Shown: piece after piece, positions 23,687-31,331 of the stretch
How the letters are laid out: every line of letters starts with the position of its first letter
Numbering within the stretch: the stretch's first letter is position 1
Source: Oscillospiraceae bacterium
GTDB lineage: Bacteria; Bacillota; Clostridia; Oscillospirales; Ruminococcaceae
DNA: 33,846 nt
Direction of reading: 5' to 3'
Assembly (NCBI GenBank): GCA_017473015.1
Contig: JAFUNP010000001.1
Coordinates: 1-33,846, forward strand
Notes under the pieces: model-generated
Told to the model about the DNA's origin: nothing
Database searches by the model: none
What the model saw: the letters and a program-made list of their open reading frames with translations, nothing else
Translations under genes and position numbers: made by a program

Positions 23687-25018
23687 CTATTTCTTCTTGC
23701 TCTTATTGAACTTTTTCCACTCTTTTTCAATATATGCGGACAGGCCGGTGTAGTAATCCTCATCATATTTCATAAAGAGATACGCCTCATCTTTGTATTC
23801 CCGGCAGTTATACAGCTTTTTACCCATTGTCTTTTCGCTGAATTTATCCACACAGGAAGGATAGCCTGTACCGGAGTTGAAATGATAAAAGCCTCTTACA
23901 AATTCTTCGCCCTTTTCTGTGAAATACTTTGGTCTTATCTGCCCTTTGAACAATGGAGATTCGTTCATAAACTTTCGCAGGTCATTGCCCGCTGCCACCA
24001 TTTCTGTAACCGCAGAGGCATAAGGTTCTTTCAGCAGACCTTTTTCCCGGCTCCAGCGGATAAACACCGCCAGGTGATTGAATGCAGACAGTTCCTCTGT
24101 TTCAAGGGACATATTCCTGATTTTTCGCATATGGTTATAACCGCTGTCGATAACAGTGCCCATATATCTGCCTTTCTGCGGCATTTTTGTCAGGTGGTCC
24201 ACAGTGAAATTGTCTGTCAGGAAAAATATATCTTCCTCTGCAAGGCTGATTACAATATGCTCCCGGTCGTATCTTTCCACGGCTTTTACATTGCGGATAA
24301 ATGCATCAAAAGGCACGGCGTGATTGTCCGGCAGAATAACATAATAATCCACATTTTCCAGCTGCACAAAAGGTGATTTTGCTCTTTCCGGGAAAATCGT
24401 CACAGTTTTTTCGTTTACTGCGTAAATTCCGTAAATACTTTCGTCACTGCGCTTGTAATAATGGGCACCGGCATAAAAGGCATCTTTCTGCTGCAGTCGG
24501 TCCAGCAGGAAATCCAGCCCGTCGGGACCCCGGCATATTTCTCTTACCTCTTCCCTGCCCAGTGCTACAGGATTAAGCGCACCGAAAATATACAGCCGGT
24601 GGTCTTTGCCTTCATTTATTCTTTCCCACAGCGACTGTTTTGACTGCTGACATATATTTATATCACCTTCAACAAAATCCCATGCTCTTTCCACAGGTAC
24701 ATATTCTTCATCCCTGAAAAAGCCGGAAATCCCGTTTGCATTACAGATTTCAGCCACAAGGGTATAAAACAGCCTGATGTCATAATTTGTGGTTGGCAGA
24801 GGCAGAGACAGTATTACCTTGTCAGTATCAAAAGACACATCAAAGCCGCGGCCGATGCAGTTTCTGTCAAACAATATGGTATAGGCACCTGTTTTCCACC
24901 ATTCCAGACGGTAGTTGGAATCAGAAACACCATAGGTAAGGTTTTTCATTTTTGCAATATCCTGCACTGTAAGTGTCTGGTGCAGGTTTGGTTTATGTAT
25001 TTCAATGGTCACAGCCAT
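23687..25018 (-). CDS. Uncharacterised 443-residue protein (DUF4299-like)
   Basis: A soluble protein with no signal peptide, membrane segment or catalytic motif that I recognise. The N-terminal part (YRLEWWKTGAYTILF, then GRGFDVSFD and LPLPTTNYDIRLFY) recalls DUF4299-type proteins of Firmicutes, a weak resemblance by eye. The middle contains an acidic, aromatic-rich region, and the C-terminus ends in a Lys-rich tail (EKEWKKFNKSKKK). I place the start at ATG 25018, 8 nt after GAGG; the longer frame would start at a GTG overlapping that site. It is the first gene of an operon with the zinc-ribbon and 54-residue membrane proteins. Confidence 0.7.
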   Translation of the reverse strand: MAVTIEIHKPNLHQTLTVQDIAKMKNLTYGVSDSNYRLEWWKTGAYTILFDRNCIGRGFDVSFDTDKVILSLPLPTTNYDIRLFYTLVAEICNANGISGFFRDEEYVPVERAWDFVEGDINICQQSKQSLWERINEGKDHRLYIFGALNPVALGREEVREICRGPDGLDFLLDRLQQKDAFYAGAHYYKRSDESIYGIYAVNEKTVTIFPERAKSPFVQLENVDYYVILPDNHAVPFDAFIRNVKAVERYDREHIVISLAEEDIFFLTDNFTVDHLTKMPQKGRYMGTVIDSGYNHMRKIRNMSLETEELSAFNHLAVFIRWSREKGLLKEPYASAVTEMVAAGNDLRKFMNESPLFKGQIRPKYFTEKGEEFVRGFYHFNSGTGYPSCVDKFSEKTMGKKLYNCREYKDEAYLFMKYDEDYYTGLSAYIEKEWKKFNKSKKK

Positions 25019-25090
25019 AACAAACACCTCGCTTTTATACTATTATAGCATATCTGTAAATTTTTTTGAATATCTGTCACATAAGTAAAA

Positions 25091-25113
25091 GGGCGTTGGT
25101 TAATCTAACGCCC
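25091..25113 (-). terminator. Terminator of the 68-residue membrane protein gene
   Basis: GGGCGTTGG pairs with CTAACGCCC across TTAAT, with one G-T pair; on the minus strand TTTTACTTA follows. It differs from the hairpin at 23112-23134 by a single base within the stem-loop. Confidence 0.75.
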
Positions 25114-25147
25114 TCCTGTTTGCTATTTCACAGTAAAAACTAAAATA

Positions 25148-25354
25148 TCATGTATTATTGTTTTTATTTATAGTGCTATTATTTTCATTTTGTATTTGCT
25201 TTAAAGTGGTATTTATTTTTTCTAAGCTTGACAAAACAGCACAGCCTATAATTACCAGTACCATATAAATCAAAAATTCATATTTATAACCTTGTAACCA
25301 GAAACAGATAAAATTGATAGTTGTACATAAAGTAAGTATCAGAAAACTCTTCAT
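25148..25354 (-). CDS. Small membrane protein, 68 residues (paralogue of 23146-23310)
   Basis: ATG 25354 follows a strong AGGAGG. It begins MKSFLILTLCTTINFICFWL, has two hydrophobic stretches, then VIIGCAVLSSLEKINTTLK and an Asn-rich polar tail of about 15 residues that the shorter paralogue lacks. It ends with a terminator nearly identical to that of the paralogue. Function unknown. Confidence 0.65.
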   Translation of the reverse strand: MKSFLILTLCTTINFICFWLQGYKYEFLIYMVLVIIGCAVLSSLEKINTTLKQIQNENNSTINKNNNT

Positions 25355-25447
25355 ACTTTACCTCCTTTCCTGAAAATTTTACCTCTCATATATTAATTCG
25401 TAAAAAGTAGTAAAAAGGTTACAAAAAAATTAAAAATTTTCAAAAAT

Positions 25448-25477
25448 TTTCAAGGCTGTATTTCTACAGCCTTGAAA
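25448..25477 (-). terminator. Terminator after the 60-residue membrane protein gene
   Basis: TTTCAAGGCTGTA (25448-25460) and TACAGCCTTGAAA (25465-25477) pair perfectly over 13 bp around TTTC. On the minus strand a T-rich tail follows. It ends the M20/small-protein transcript. Confidence 0.85.
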
Positions 25478-25499
25478 TTCTTGATATTTAATTTACAAC

Positions 25500-25682
25500 T
25501 CACTTTTTATATTTGATTATGTAAATAACATAACTGCAATTGAAAGCGATTATACCAATAAGACAATACACAATTATATACTTTGTGCGGACAGAAAAGT
25601 TTAAAATTGGCATCAGCACCGCAATTAAACAGCACACCAAGCTTATTATTGTATATCGGATTATTTCATCATTCAGTTTCAT
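25500..25682 (-). CDS. Small membrane protein, 60 residues
   Basis: The frame starts 7 bp after the stop of the M20 gene. It encodes MKLNDEIIRYTIISLVCCLI, two clear hydrophobic segments and a YIIKYKK tail. There is no recognisable ribosome site, so translation would depend on coupling to the upstream gene. Size, two membrane passes and a following terminator resemble the two small proteins at 23146 and 25148, although sequence similarity is not evident. Possibly not expressed. Confidence 0.45.
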   Translation of the reverse strand: MKLNDEIIRYTIISLVCCLIAVLMPILNFSVRTKYIIVYCLIGIIAFNCSYVIYIIKYKK

Positions 25683-25689
25683 AAATTAA

Positions 25690-26868
25690 TTATTCAGCGA
25701 GGAAGTCGTATGCAAACTGTGCATAAGTTGCTGCACCGCGTTTGAGAACATCTTCGTCCACATCATATTTTTCGTGGTGGTTGGAGTAAATTTTGCCTGT
25801 TTCCGGATTGTGGCTGCCGATGAAAGCAAATACGCCAGGAACTTTTGCCATGTAGTAGGAGAAGTCTTCGCCGCCCATCTGTGTAATCATAGGCTTGAGA
25901 GTTTCTTCGCCGTACATTTTCTTAACTGCTTCCTGACCGATTTTTACCAGTTTTTCGTCAGCATTGATTACAGGAATAACCAGCCATTCAAATTTGGAAA
26001 GTTTAGCTGTTGCACCATAAGCTGCAGCTGTGTTTTCAACGATTCTTGCAATAGCTTTTGGTGCTTCTTCCAGCAGTTCTGGTGAGAATGTTCTTACTGT
26101 GCCTTCAAATTTTGCTTTACCGGCGATAACATTCCAGCGGCTGCCTGCTTCTACTTTACCTACTGATACAACCAGTGGGTTGAGAGGGCTGTTGTTTCTG
26201 GAAACGAATGTCTGCAGGTTCATAATGATAGCGCTCATTACAACGATAGCGTCAATACCTGCTTCCGGGGAAGAACCGTGTGTGGACAGACCTTCGATTT
26301 CAACATGGAATTCAGCTGTGGAAGCCATTCTGTTGCCGCTTTCAATGTTGATGTATGGAGCTTCCAGAACATTCCAGATATGTGCGCCATAGATAGCGTC
26401 AACGCCGTCCAGAACACCCTGGTCGATAAGTGCTGCTGCACCGTCGTATGCGCCGGATTCTTCAGATGGCTGGAAAATAAGACGAACTGTACCTTTCAGC
26501 TGGTCTTTAACTTCTGTCAGCATTTTTGCGGCGCCCAGCAGCATGGAGATATGGCAGTCATGACCGCAGGCGTGCATGCAGCCTTCGTTTTTGGATGCGA
26601 AAGGCAGACCTGTTTCTTCTTTGATTGGCAGAGCGTCAATATCAGCGCGCAGTGCTACTGTTTTGCCAGGCTGGCCGCCAACAATATCTGCCATACAGCC
26701 GTAGTAGCCGTCAAAAGTTTTTACTTCCAGGCCCATTGCTTCCAGTTCAGCGATGATGGCTTTTGTTGTTTCTTTTTCCTGCATGGAAAGTTCAGGACAT
26801 GCGTGGAAAAATCTTCTTTTTTCAATAATATAGCTTTCAGTTTTTTCTGCTAATTCTCTGAAATTCAT
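25690..26868 (-). CDS. M20-family amidohydrolase / peptidase
   Basis: A 392-residue enzyme of the M20D/amidohydrolase group (hippurate hydrolase, N-acyl-amino-acid or N-acetyl-diaminopimelate deacetylase relatives). Metal-site motifs are ADIDALPI, HACGHDCH (Cys and His ligands), the Glu pair in PSEESG, GAHIW, and the C-terminal NHHEKYDVDE. The dimerisation lid lies between about residues 170 and 290. The start at ATG 26868 is 9 nt after GGAGG; the longer frame to 26907 has no ribosome site. It likely removes an acyl group from an amino acid; the exact substrate cannot be told by eye. Confidence 0.9.
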   Translation of the reverse strand: MNFRELAEKTESYIIEKRRFFHACPELSMQEKETTKAIIAELEAMGLEVKTFDGYYGCMADIVGGQPGKTVALRADIDALPIKEETGLPFASKNEGCMHACGHDCHISMLLGAAKMLTEVKDQLKGTVRLIFQPSEESGAYDGAAALIDQGVLDGVDAIYGAHIWNVLEAPYINIESGNRMASTAEFHVEIEGLSTHGSSPEAGIDAIVVMSAIIMNLQTFVSRNNSPLNPLVVSVGKVEAGSRWNVIAGKAKFEGTVRTFSPELLEEAPKAIARIVENTAAAYGATAKLSKFEWLVIPVINADEKLVKIGQEAVKKMYGEETLKPMITQMGGEDFSYYMAKVPGVFAFIGSHNPETGKIYSNHHEKYDVDEDVLKRGAATYAQFAYDFLAE

Positions 26869-26897
26869 AATTAAAACCTCCGTTGGATATTTAATTA

Positions 26898-26927
26898 ATG
26901 ATAACATAATTCAGCATATTAAAACAA
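26898..26927 (-). promoter_or_regulatory. Promoter of the M20 amidohydrolase gene
   Basis: TTGTTT (26922-26927), 18-nt spacer, TATCAT (26898-26903), leaving a leader of about 25 nt. Confidence 0.5.
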
Positions 26928-26949
26928 TATTTTTTTTGCATTTTTGTGA

Positions 26950-28086
26950 TTATTCCAATAAACCACATAGAAATTTATGAAATACATACATCATCGTCAC
27001 ACCAAGTGCTGCCACAGTAATATAAACAGCGGTAAAACCAATGTTTTCACTGATAAGTCCCCAGACCACAGCACCTATGGTCATGCCCAGGTCCTGGCTC
27101 ATCATAAATGTGCCTGTTGCCAGGCCGCGGTCAGCAGGGTCGCAATTTTTTACCGCCCGGGTGTTTGCAACCGGATGCACAAACCCGGCACCCACGCCAT
27201 AAACAGCAGCGGCTGCCAGCATCATCAGTGTGCTGTATGAAAACGCCAATATGGCAAATCCCACAGAGAACATCACTGCCCCGGTATAAAACACCTTTTT
27301 CTCCCCTGCTTTTTTGCAGAACGAAGCGTTAAAGACACGGCTTATCAGAAGACCGACGGCAGAAACAGTAAAAAACAGACCTATGTGACTGATGTCTCTT
27401 TCCTGGGCCATAAGTGGTACAAAAGAATAGACCGAGGCTGTACCCATAGCAAAAAATATTATGGTATAAGCCGCCGGCAGAGCAGATTTTTCATAAATTC
27501 TGAATTTCTGTCCCGGGTTTACATAATCTTTTTCATTGTATTTTATAAACCGGCCTGTGATGATAACCACCAGGGTGATTGCAGCCAGTGCCACCGCCAT
27601 AAACCAAAAACCATACCGGTACAGCCACAGAGCTGCCGCAGGAGCCAGCGCCTGGCTGAGCACATTTGTCACACCATAACAGGCAATGGCCTTGTTCAAC
27701 ATACTTTCCGGCACTACATCACACACCATAGTGCCGCCTGCTGTGGTGATTGCAGAATACCCTGCCCCGAAAATTATACGCGCGGCAAACAGCAGCCATA
27801 TCTGCCCCGTAAAAATCAGTAATACCGAAGAAGCAAAACACAGTGCCGCCCCGGACATAAATATAGTTTTTCGGCTTTTTCTGTCGCATATCCATCCCCA
27901 TAGCGGTCGGGTGAAAAACGAGGACAATGTAAAAGCACAGGTAATAATCCCGGCCATGGATTTGTTTGCCCCCAACTGCAATGTGTAGCGGCCACTGACT
28001 GAATTCAGCATAAAGGACGCAATGTAAAAGAGAGTGGCCGACATGACCACCAGTATATAGTTTTTTGACAACAACCCTTTACCCAT
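26950..28086 (-). CDS. Major facilitator superfamily transporter
   Basis: A membrane protein of about 378 residues with 12 predicted hydrophobic segments. The loop after the second segment reads GWICDRKSRKTIF, the MFS motif A (G-x-x-x-D-R-x-x-R). A substrate or exporter role is not recognisable; proteins of this type include drug and sugar-phosphate exporters. I prefer ATG 28086 (MGKGLLSKNYILVV), although its AAAGGG is rather close; an in-frame start at 28131 would add 15 residues. No clear promoter is visible between the hairpin at 28157-28184 and the gene. Confidence 0.85.
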   Translation of the reverse strand: MGKGLLSKNYILVVMSATLFYIASFMLNSVSGRYTLQLGANKSMAGIITCAFTLSSFFTRPLWGWICDRKSRKTIFMSGAALCFASSVLLIFTGQIWLLFAARIIFGAGYSAITTAGGTMVCDVVPESMLNKAIACYGVTNVLSQALAPAAALWLYRYGFWFMAVALAAITLVVIITGRFIKYNEKDYVNPGQKFRIYEKSALPAAYTIIFFAMGTASVYSFVPLMAQERDISHIGLFFTVSAVGLLISRVFNASFCKKAGEKKVFYTGAVMFSVGFAILAFSYSTLMMLAAAAVYGVGAGFVHPVANTRAVKNCDPADRGLATGTFMMSQDLGMTIGAVVWGLISENIGFTAVYITVAALGVTMMYVFHKFLCGLLE

Positions 28087-28156
28087 AATCCCTTTCATCC
28101 CTTTTACAGTAATAACAAAGGCAAAAATCACCTGCTAATATTGTGGACAAAAACAA

Positions 28157-28184
28157 ACAGGCTCATTCGGGAAAATGAGCCTGT
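28157..28184 (-). terminator. Terminator of the 83-residue membrane protein gene
   Basis: ACAGGCTCATT (28157-28167) pairs with AATGAGCCTGT (28174-28184); the minus strand continues TTGTTTTTG. It separates the small gene from the MFS gene. Confidence 0.8.
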
Positions 28185-28245
28185 CTGTTTGTTAATATGT
28201 AGGAATATTTATAAAGGTAAAACCTTTACGGGCATAATAATACCA

Positions 28246-28497
28246 CTATGCCGCACGGCGTGCAGGCTGCTGTTTGTAAACAGACAGCTGTGGTTTTCTG
28301 TGTCTGCGCATTTTCAGTTTGCGGCGCAGGTGATTTTCTTTATCATAGCAGTTTTTTGTCAGCAGACCGAAAAGCATAGTGTTTACAAAAACTGTGTATA
28401 CAGGAACGCTGCCGAAAGAACCCAGGCTGGCTACTGTGAGAACTGCGAAAATAACTGTTGCGAAATTGTATATAGTAATTTTGTTCTGTATTGTCAT
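28246..28497 (-). CDS. Small membrane protein with basic tail, divergent from the S24 repressor
   Basis: An 83-residue protein. The first half contains two hydrophobic segments (FATVIFAVLTVASLGSFG and VPVYTVFVNTMLFGLL). The last 30 residues are very basic (RRKLKMRRHRK, ending in ARRAA). The start is ATG 28497 with AAAGG upstream; an in-frame GTG at 28506 overlaps that site. Its promoter has a repressor box exactly in the spacer and another just downstream of the -10. Expression therefore appears tightly held off by the neighbouring self-cleaving repressor. No family recognised. By analogy with LexA-controlled small membrane proteins, it could act on the membrane or cell division under stress; this is inference. 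Confidence 0.7.
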   Translation of the reverse strand: MTIQNKITIYNFATVIFAVLTVASLGSFGSVPVYTVFVNTMLFGLLTKNCYDKENHLRRKLKMRRHRKPQLSVYKQQPARRAA

Positions 28498-28521
28498 ATC
28501 ATTCACCTTTTACAACCATTT

Positions 28522-28536
28522 ACAACTGCAGGTTGT
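28522..28536. promoter_or_regulatory. Operator box 1, ACAAC-N5-GTTGT
   Basis: A perfect inverted repeat ACAACTGCAGGTTGT in the 5' leader of the 83-residue protein gene, between its -10 and start codon. Confidence 0.7.
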
Positions 28537-28549
28537 ATCCTTTGATTAC

Positions 28550-28578
28550 ATAATACTACAACTTTCAGTTGTTGTCAA
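28550..28578 (-). promoter_or_regulatory. Promoter of the small membrane protein, with operator box 2 in its spacer
   Basis: On the minus strand TTGACA (28573-28578), 17-nt spacer, TATTAT (28550-28555). The spacer is filled by box 2 at 28558-28572 (ACAAC-N5-GTTGT, perfect), so a bound repressor would block RNA polymerase directly. Confidence 0.8.
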
Positions 28579-28607
28579 CATTTTTTTCACAAAAAATTGC
28601 TGTTTTT

Positions 28608-28622
28608 ACTACTTTTAGTTGT
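28608..28622. promoter_or_regulatory. Operator box 3, ACTAC-N5-GTTGT
   Basis: One mismatch from the consensus. Its last base is the first base of the -35 hexamer of the repressor promoter. Confidence 0.65.
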
Positions 28623-28650
28623 TTACAAATTGTAATATCTGTTGTATAAT
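28622..28650 (+). promoter_or_regulatory. Promoter of the S24 repressor
   Basis: TTTACA (28622-28627), 17-nt spacer, TATAAT (28645-28650). Boxes 3 and 4 flank it on both sides, fitting autoregulation. Confidence 0.8.
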
Positions 28651-28662
28651 ATAATCAGAATT

Positions 28663-28677
28663 ACAACTGAAAGTGGT
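28663..28677. promoter_or_regulatory. Operator box 4, ACAAC-N5-GTGGT
   Basis: One mismatch from the consensus. It overlaps the first possible start codon of the repressor and lies just downstream of its transcription start. Confidence 0.6.
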
Positions 28678-29293
28678 GAAGATTTTGTTCAGCCAACAGA
28701 TTAAATTACTCCGCAAGGAGAAAAAAATAAGCCAGAGCCAGTTGGCAAAAGAGCTGCAGGTTACGCAACAGGCTGTGGGCAAATGGGAAACAGGCAAAAG
28801 CACACCGGACAGTGACACACTGCGCCGCATAGCTGAATTTTTCAGAGTAAGCGTGGACTTTCTGCTGGGTGTTGACAAATTGGTGGAAAACGCAGTAGCC
28901 GTGGCCAGCGGCGATTTTGCTATACCTATCATCGGTACTGTAAAGGCCGGTTACAATGCGCTGGCATACAACGATGACTATGGTGTGGAATATGCCAATG
29001 TGCGTAATCCGGAAGAATATTTCTACCTGATTGTAAAGGGTGACAGTATGGAGCCACGCATAAAAGACGGCGACCTTGCCCTGGTGCACAAACAGAACAC
29101 TCTGAATGACGGTGACCTGGGTGTTATTGTATACGGCGATAACGAAGGCACTCTGAAACGCTTTGTAAAAAAAGGCAACACTATTATCCTACAGCCGTTC
29201 AACCCGGAATATGAAGCCAAGGTACTGACAGGCGAAGAACTGAACGATGTGTACATTGCCGGCAAAGTGGTGGAAACCAAAACAAAGTGGTAA
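28673..29293 (+). CDS. XRE-family repressor with S24 (LexA-like) autocleavage domain
   Basis: A 206-residue protein (GTG 28673) or 202 residues from TTG 28685, which gives the usual XRE start MFSQQIKLLRKEKKISQ. The helix-turn-helix spans about residues 8-64 (SQLAKELQVTQQAVGKWETG). The C-terminal S24 domain has the Ala-Gly cleavage site in GTVKAGYNALA (92-93), the nucleophile Ser in GDSMEP (125) and the general-base Lys in GTLKRF (162). The set is complete for RecA-stimulated self-cleavage. The architecture matches phage CI-like and HdiR-type repressors rather than LexA, which has a winged helix. Four ACAAC-N5-GTTGT boxes in the divergent promoter region are its probable operators. Confidence 0.9.
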   Translation: MVKILFSQQIKLLRKEKKISQSQLAKELQVTQQAVGKWETGKSTPDSDTLRRIAEFFRVSVDFLLGVDKLVENAVAVASGDFAIPIIGTVKAGYNALAYNDDYGVEYANVRNPEEYFYLIVKGDSMEPRIKDGDLALVHKQNTLNDGDLGVIVYGDNEGTLKRFVKKGNTIILQPFNPEYEAKVLTGEELNDVYIAGKVVETKTKW

Positions 29294-29310
29294 TAATTTT
29301 ATAAAAACAG

Positions 29311-29344
29311 GCACAGTATCTACGGATATTGTGCTTTCTTTTTT
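29311..29344 (+). terminator. Terminator of the repressor gene
   Basis: GCACAGTATC (29311-29320) pairs with GATATTGTGC (29325-29334), allowing one G-T pair, then TTTCTTTTTT. Confidence 0.85.
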
Positions 29345-29418
29345 ATGGAGATATAATTATAAAAACAACTGCAATATTTTACATATTATAATCGTATACA
29401 ATGCAGAGGGGTGGCAGT

Positions 29419-29892
29419 ATGGAAAAATATTTTGAAAGAATAGTGTATACCTATTCTGACAGTCTGTACCGCATCTGTATGCATTATGTGAAAAACACCG
29501 CTGATGCACAGGATATAGTACAACAGACCTTTGTGAAACTGATAGAAAAGAATATAAACTTTGAAAGCCGGGAGCATGAAAAAGCCTGGCTGATACGAGT
29601 GTGCATAAATCTGTGCAAAGACCACCTGAAAAGCAGCTGGCACAGCAGAGTGTTTTCCATACAGGACCAGGAATTCACCTCCCCGGAATACAATATTCCT
29701 GACCAATACCCTCTTTTGAATTACATACGTACCCTTCCCCCTAACCAGCGCACCGCCATATATCTTTTCTATTATGAGGATATGCCGGTGAATGAAATCT
29801 GTACCGTCATGGGCGCCAAGCAGAACACCGTGCTGTCCTGGCTGCGCCGTGGCCGCAAAGCGCTGAAAAAAATGATAAAGGAGGAGCTGTGA
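29419..29892 (+). CDS. RNA polymerase sigma factor, ECF type
   Basis: A 157-residue sigma-70 family protein with only region 2 (YFERIVYTYSDSLYRICMHY, DAQDIVQQTFVKLIE, AWLIRVCINLCKDHLK) and region 4 (LPPNQRTAIYLFYYEDMPVN, then TVLSWLRRGRKALKKM). This is the extracytoplasmic-function layout. The start is ATG 29419 behind AGGGGTGG; the upstream ATG 29401 has no ribosome site. It is coupled to the next gene by a TGATG overlap, the classic sigma/anti-sigma arrangement. Its signal is unknown. Confidence 0.93.
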   Translation: MEKYFERIVYTYSDSLYRICMHYVKNTADAQDIVQQTFVKLIEKNINFESREHEKAWLIRVCINLCKDHLKSSWHSRVFSIQDQEFTSPEYNIPDQYPLLNYIRTLPPNQRTAIYLFYYEDMPVNEICTVMGAKQNTVLSWLRRGRKALKKMIKEEL

Positions 29893-31316
29893 TGTTTAAA
29901 GATGATTATAAAAAAGAACTGGACAGAATAACTCTTACCGATGAATTCAAACAGCAGACTGTGCAGCTGCTGAAAGATACTGCCGCACAGGCTAAAAATT
30001 TACCTTCTACGGCAAAAAACACTGTACCATTCTCCAAAAAGCGAAACCTGCGCATTGCTGCAGGCTTTGGGGTGATGATACTGTCCGCAGTTATGGGTGC
30101 TTATTTCCTGCAGAATTACTTTATAAAAACAGATAATTCCGCAAACGAAACCGTACCACAGCAGGAAACTGTTGTTGCCGATAAAGAAAAACAATATGAC
30201 GCTGCTCCGGCACAGACCAAAAGCCGTGTGTACACCATAAATGATGCCATAATGCCGGAGGACAGCGCTGATACAGTTGCTCACAACGGAAAAATGGACA
30301 AAGTTCAGTTCAACACTGAAAGCGGTGAAGGATACGGTTTTGAAGGGTATCAGCTTTATGATATTTCCCGTCTGAGCACCAATAATCTGTTTGGTGAAGA
30401 TATTGTTTTTGACTCTCTGCCGCTGTATGAGTTTTCACCAATGGACTATGAAGATATACGTGCTGAATTCCGACACATACTTGATATAACAGGTATGACC
30501 GAAGAGGATATAAACTATACTGAATATCAGTGGGTGGAAATAGTCGACGACGGCGACAGAAAGGTGATAAATCGCACAATAGAAACAGACACCGCTGAAA
30601 AGCCGACAGAAACTGCACAGCTTTACACAGTGAAAGTGGATATGACCGGCGGTCTGGTGTATATAAGCCACGCCCTCAGTGAAATCGACCTGTATCTCTA
30701 TGATGCTGTGCCTGTAACTGATGAGTTACTCGGGCAGTACGCCATGGAAAATTACACCCGGCTGCTGGGAGAAAACACAGAAAGCTATGTGTATGACACT
30801 TACAACATTTACGGTGAACAGCACTTTTTCCCACACTATGTTCACACCATAACAGGCGACTATGCCAGAGATGTGTTCAATAACTCTGCCGGTGCAACGC
30901 TGGTGTGGAAGCTGGATGATTTGTGGATGAGCCACAACGACAAAGGTGAAAATATCCATTTCCAGTACACCCCGGAAAGCTGCTACACCGCCACAGAAAG
31001 CCTGCCGGCAATCAGCTGGCAGCAGGCGCTGGGTATGCTGTACAACGGAGAATATCTGTCCAGCCGGCCGGAGCCGCTGGCTGAAGACACAGTGGTGGAA
31101 AAAATCGAGCTGGTGTATAAAGCACCGCCATACTATCCTCCGGCAGATTACAGAGCAGGCTATGCGCTGCCGTTCTACAAATTCTATGTGGAATTGCCGG
31201 AATATACCTGGGAAACGGACAAAGGCATACTGAAAACCTACGGTGCTTATTATGTGTGCGCTATAGACCCTGGCTATGTGGAATACACTGACGGATATGT
31301 AAACTTTAATATGTAA
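29892..31316 (+). CDS. Membrane-anchored anti-sigma-factor-like protein with large extracellular domain
   Basis: A 474-residue protein starting at ATG 29892, which overlaps the sigma stop. The short N-terminal cytoplasmic part (KDDYKKELDRITLTDEF, about 50 residues) is followed by one membrane helix (RIAAGFGVMILSAVMGAYFL, about 52-74) and a roughly 400-residue outer domain rich in Tyr, Asp and Glu. The topology and gene order point to an anti-sigma factor that holds the sigma at the membrane until a signal reaches the outer domain. The N-terminal domain shows no zinc-binding HxxxCxxC motif, so it is not a ZAS-type anti-sigma. Ligand unknown. Confidence 0.8.
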   Translation: MFKDDYKKELDRITLTDEFKQQTVQLLKDTAAQAKNLPSTAKNTVPFSKKRNLRIAAGFGVMILSAVMGAYFLQNYFIKTDNSANETVPQQETVVADKEKQYDAAPAQTKSRVYTINDAIMPEDSADTVAHNGKMDKVQFNTESGEGYGFEGYQLYDISRLSTNNLFGEDIVFDSLPLYEFSPMDYEDIRAEFRHILDITGMTEEDINYTEYQWVEIVDDGDRKVINRTIETDTAEKPTETAQLYTVKVDMTGGLVYISHALSEIDLYLYDAVPVTDELLGQYAMENYTRLLGENTESYVYDTYNIYGEQHFFPHYVHTITGDYARDVFNNSAGATLVWKLDDLWMSHNDKGENIHFQYTPESCYTATESLPAISWQQALGMLYNGEYLSSRPEPLAEDTVVEKIELVYKAPPYYPPADYRAGYALPFYKFYVELPEYTWETDKGILKTYGAYYVCAIDPGYVEYTDGYVNFNM

Positions 31317-31331
31317 AATAAGGTGAGATAT

